Origin: PCC-7336 sp039817825
GTDB taxonomy: Bacteria; Cyanobacteriota; Cyanobacteriia; Thermostichales; PCC-7336
Direction of reading: 5' to 3'
NCBI GenBank assembly: GCA_039817825.1
Contig: JBCBVA010000133.1
Location: forward strand, 1 to 8,890
Length of the DNA: 8,890 nt
Made by a program: the position numbers and the translations under genes. The notes under the pieces were generated by a model, which searched no databases, was not told the DNA's origin, and saw only the letters and a list, made by a program, of their open reading frames with translations. Shown in pieces: positions 7,544 to 8,890 of the stretch. Positions within the stretch are counted from its first letter, which is position 1, and each line of letters starts with the position of its first letter.

Positions 7544-7965
7544 TGGCATGCCAAATTACATTTCAAGATCGCTGGGTTCAGCTCAACAACAAGCAGTTTA
7601 GAAGCCTGATGTCATTTGCGCTGGACGTCGCTGAATCCCATACAGGTAGCGATGAGCAAGTGCATATCGATCGCATGAAGCGCCTAAGTCAAGAATGCTG
7701 GCCCGGTCGCGGCATTGAGATCGAACGCGACTTCCCTGATCTACCAGAGCGTAAGTTCTGGAGTCGCATATTCCTTGACACATCCCGCGCGATCTTCGAG
7801 CGAAGCATTGGTATTCACGAACATACCTTCTGGCAAGCTCGGACCATCTACTTGGCATATTCGACAGGCTTGTTGTTTGAGTCTGCTGTCCAGCAGTCAG
7901 AGCCTGGGTGGCACGCAGAAACAGCCGACCGACAGGAGTTTCAGCGAGTGTACGAAACTCAATAG
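7543..7965 (+). CDS. Hypothetical protein coupled to opcA, 140 residues
   Basis: I do not recognise this protein. Its ATG overlaps the opcA stop by one base (TAATG at 7541-7545), a layout typical of translational coupling, so it is probably made from the opcA message. It is a soluble protein with no signal or membrane segment. Visible stretches include a mixed N-terminus (ITFQDRWVQLNNKQFRSLM), a likely helix FWSRIFLDTSRAIFERS at 79-95, and an aromatic segment around TFWQARTIYLAYSTGLLFES. One HIP1-like near match (atcgatcgc) is present. A long antisense frame covers it (see rejected). Codons and overlap favour the plus strand. The position suggests a link to pentose-phosphate control, but nothing in the protein shows that. 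Confidence 0.65.
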   Translation: MACQITFQDRWVQLNNKQFRSLMSFALDVAESHTGSDEQVHIDRMKRLSQECWPGRGIEIERDFPDLPERKFWSRIFLDTSRAIFERSIGIHEHTFWQARTIYLAYSTGLLFESAVQQSEPGWHAETADRQEFQRVYETQ

Positions 7966-8019
7966 TTCCGCATCGAGCCTGCGAGATGTGTTCCGACTGC
8001 ATCGCGTTCTGTGTGCTGC

Positions 8020-8046
8020 TCTGACTTGATACTCGTCTGACTTGAT
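8020..8046 (+). repeat. Short direct repeat TCTGACTTGAT
   Basis: TCTGACTTGAT occurs at 8020-8030 and again at 8036-8046, giving a 16-base period. It lies in the 273-base gap (7966-8238) before ycf39. That gap otherwise holds two weak hairpins without T tracts (8110-8122; CTGAC/GTCAG at 8037-8055) and no clear promoter. I see no RNA gene in it. Confidence 0.6.
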
Positions 8047-8238
8047 GCCTGTCAGCGAATAACCGAATCATTATGAGAAACCTTCGTATTCGCGTCATCG
8101 CGTAGCCAGTGTTGTTCCAACATCTCAATCGAGTCCTGTTGGCAACCGATTCTCGAAAACCCAATCCCTGTCCTCGATCCCCCGTGACAACCATCAACTT
8201 CTGATAGACTATTGGAACATTAAGAAATACAAAGTTTC

Positions 8239-8890
8239 ATGAATGTACTGATAGTCGGAGCTACCGGAACTCTGGGTCGCCAGGTTGCTCGAAAAGCAAT
8301 CGAGGCGGGCCATTCGGTCACTTGCATGGTTCGCATCCCCGATAAGGGCGCATTCTTGTGCGAGTGGGGAGCAACTATCAAAGTAGGTAACCTGGTGCGT
8401 CCCGAGACGCTGCCATTTGCCTTAGAAGGAATCGACGTGGTGGTGGACTGCGCCACCGTGCGTCCCTCCAGCAGCCTGAGCTTGAAAGAGGTGGATTGGG
8501 ACGGCAAAGTTGCCCTGATCAATGCTGCACGGGCTGCGGAAGTGAAGCAGTTTATGTTCTTCTCCATCTACCGCTCGGAAGAATTCCCCGACGTGCCGCT
8601 AATGAGCTGCAAGCACCATGTTGAGGAATATCTGAAGCGATCGCTGGTGCCTTACACCATCTTTAGACCCTGTGGCTTCATGCAGGGACTGATCGGTCAG
8701 TACGCTATCCCAATCTTGGAAGATCAAGTGGTTTGGACCACCGATCCCCCCACCCCGATCGCTTACATCGATACGATCGACGCGGCTCAAATCGCAGTCA
8801 AGGCGATCGGCCACGAAGGTGCCATCCACAAAGTGCTGCCGCTATCCGGCGGTCGCGGCTGGGAACCCCGTGAGGTGATTTCCTTGTGCG
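8239..8890 (+). CDS. ycf39: Ycf39-like NAD(P)-binding protein, 5' part
   Basis: The frame from the ATG at 8239 stays open to the window end; 217 residues are visible of a family usually about 320 long. It is an atypical short-chain dehydrogenase of the NmrA type. Visible motifs: the Rossmann loop VGATGTLGR at 6-14; CMVRIPDKGAFLCEWGA, a signature of the Ycf39/HCF244 group; LKEVDWDGKVALINAA; FFSIYRSEEFPDVPLM; and GFMQGLIGQYAIPILEDQ followed by PPTPIAYIDT. In Synechocystis, Ycf39 binds high-light-inducible proteins and helps deliver chlorophyll to newly made D1 in photosystem II assembly. The family has lost the usual SDR catalytic Tyr-x3-Lys; here MSCKHHVEEYL keeps the Lys without Tyr. It could be a paralogue of the main Ycf39. 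No good Shine-Dalgarno precedes the ATG; the sequence before it is A-rich. Confidence 0.88.
   Translation, partial: MNVLIVGATGTLGRQVARKAIEAGHSVTCMVRIPDKGAFLCEWGATIKVGNLVRPETLPFALEGIDVVVDCATVRPSSSLSLKEVDWDGKVALINAARAAEVKQFMFFSIYRSEEFPDVPLMSCKHHVEEYLKRSLVPYTIFRPCGFMQGLIGQYAIPILEDQVVWTTDPPTPIAYIDTIDAAQIAVKAIGHEGAIHKVLPLSGGRGWEPREVISLC

Larger units (their letters stand above)
2147..8644. repeat. HIP1 sites (GCGATCGC), nine copies
   Basis: GCGATCGC begins at 2147, 2842, 3396, 3994, 4092, 4212, 6174, 6605 and 8637. The palindrome is highly over-represented in many cyanobacterial genomes and is the best taxonomic marker here. Five copies lie in acs. None lies in 1-2146 (RTX gene and most of petH) or in 4220-6173 (the two unknown minus-strand genes). 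Confidence 0.9.

Noticed and set aside
7598..8197. 199-residue open frame on the minus strand
   Set aside because: It is rich in Arg, Ser and Gln with no recognisable fold. It is antisense to the opcA-coupled gene and covers a non-coding gap. The TAATG overlap supports the plus-strand gene instead.
1..8890. tRNA, rRNA, CRISPR array, insertion sequence or phage genes
   Set aside because: I looked through the gaps and found no cloverleaf, regular spacer-repeat array, transposase motif or terminal inverted repeats.

Overview
The window is almost certainly cyanobacterial chromosome. Nine copies of the HIP1 octamer GCGATCGC are present where chance predicts about 0.14, and the genes fit: a ferredoxin-NADP+ reductase, a Ycf39-type photosystem II assembly protein, OpcA and acetyl-CoA synthetase. 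The genus cannot be fixed from the sequence.

Layout. Positions 1-1386 (+) hold the 3' end of a large secreted adhesin-like RTX protein, with cadherin/Ig-like modules, 14 calcium-binding nonapeptides and a C-terminal secretion region. It converges on petH (1532-2428, -), which ends in a strong intrinsic terminator at 1479-1505. Upstream of petH on the same strand is acs (2682-4643, -). Next come two unrecognised minus-strand genes in an AT-richer, HIP1-free stretch: a 109-residue protein (4849-5178) and a membrane-anchored exported protein (5228-6241). A 177-base divergent gap with a perfect NtcA-type palindrome (6277-6290) separates these from opcA (6419-7543, +). The opcA stop overlaps the start of an unrecognised 140-residue gene (7543-7965). 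After a 273-base gap, a ycf39-like gene begins at 8239 and runs off the window end.

How the genes relate. FNR makes NADPH from photosynthetic electrons. OpcA supports glucose-6-phosphate dehydrogenase, the dark source of NADPH. Ycf39 acts in photosystem II assembly and Acs feeds acetate into acetyl-CoA. These are housekeeping genes of photosynthetic metabolism that happen to lie together; the sequence does not show that they form one system.

No clear new system is visible. The points worth checking are a petH encoding only the two-domain FNR with no phycobilisome-linker extension, a compact OpcA without zwf beside it, the NtcA-like site in the divergent gap, the coupled gene after opcA, and the compositionally distinct two-gene stretch at 4849-6241.
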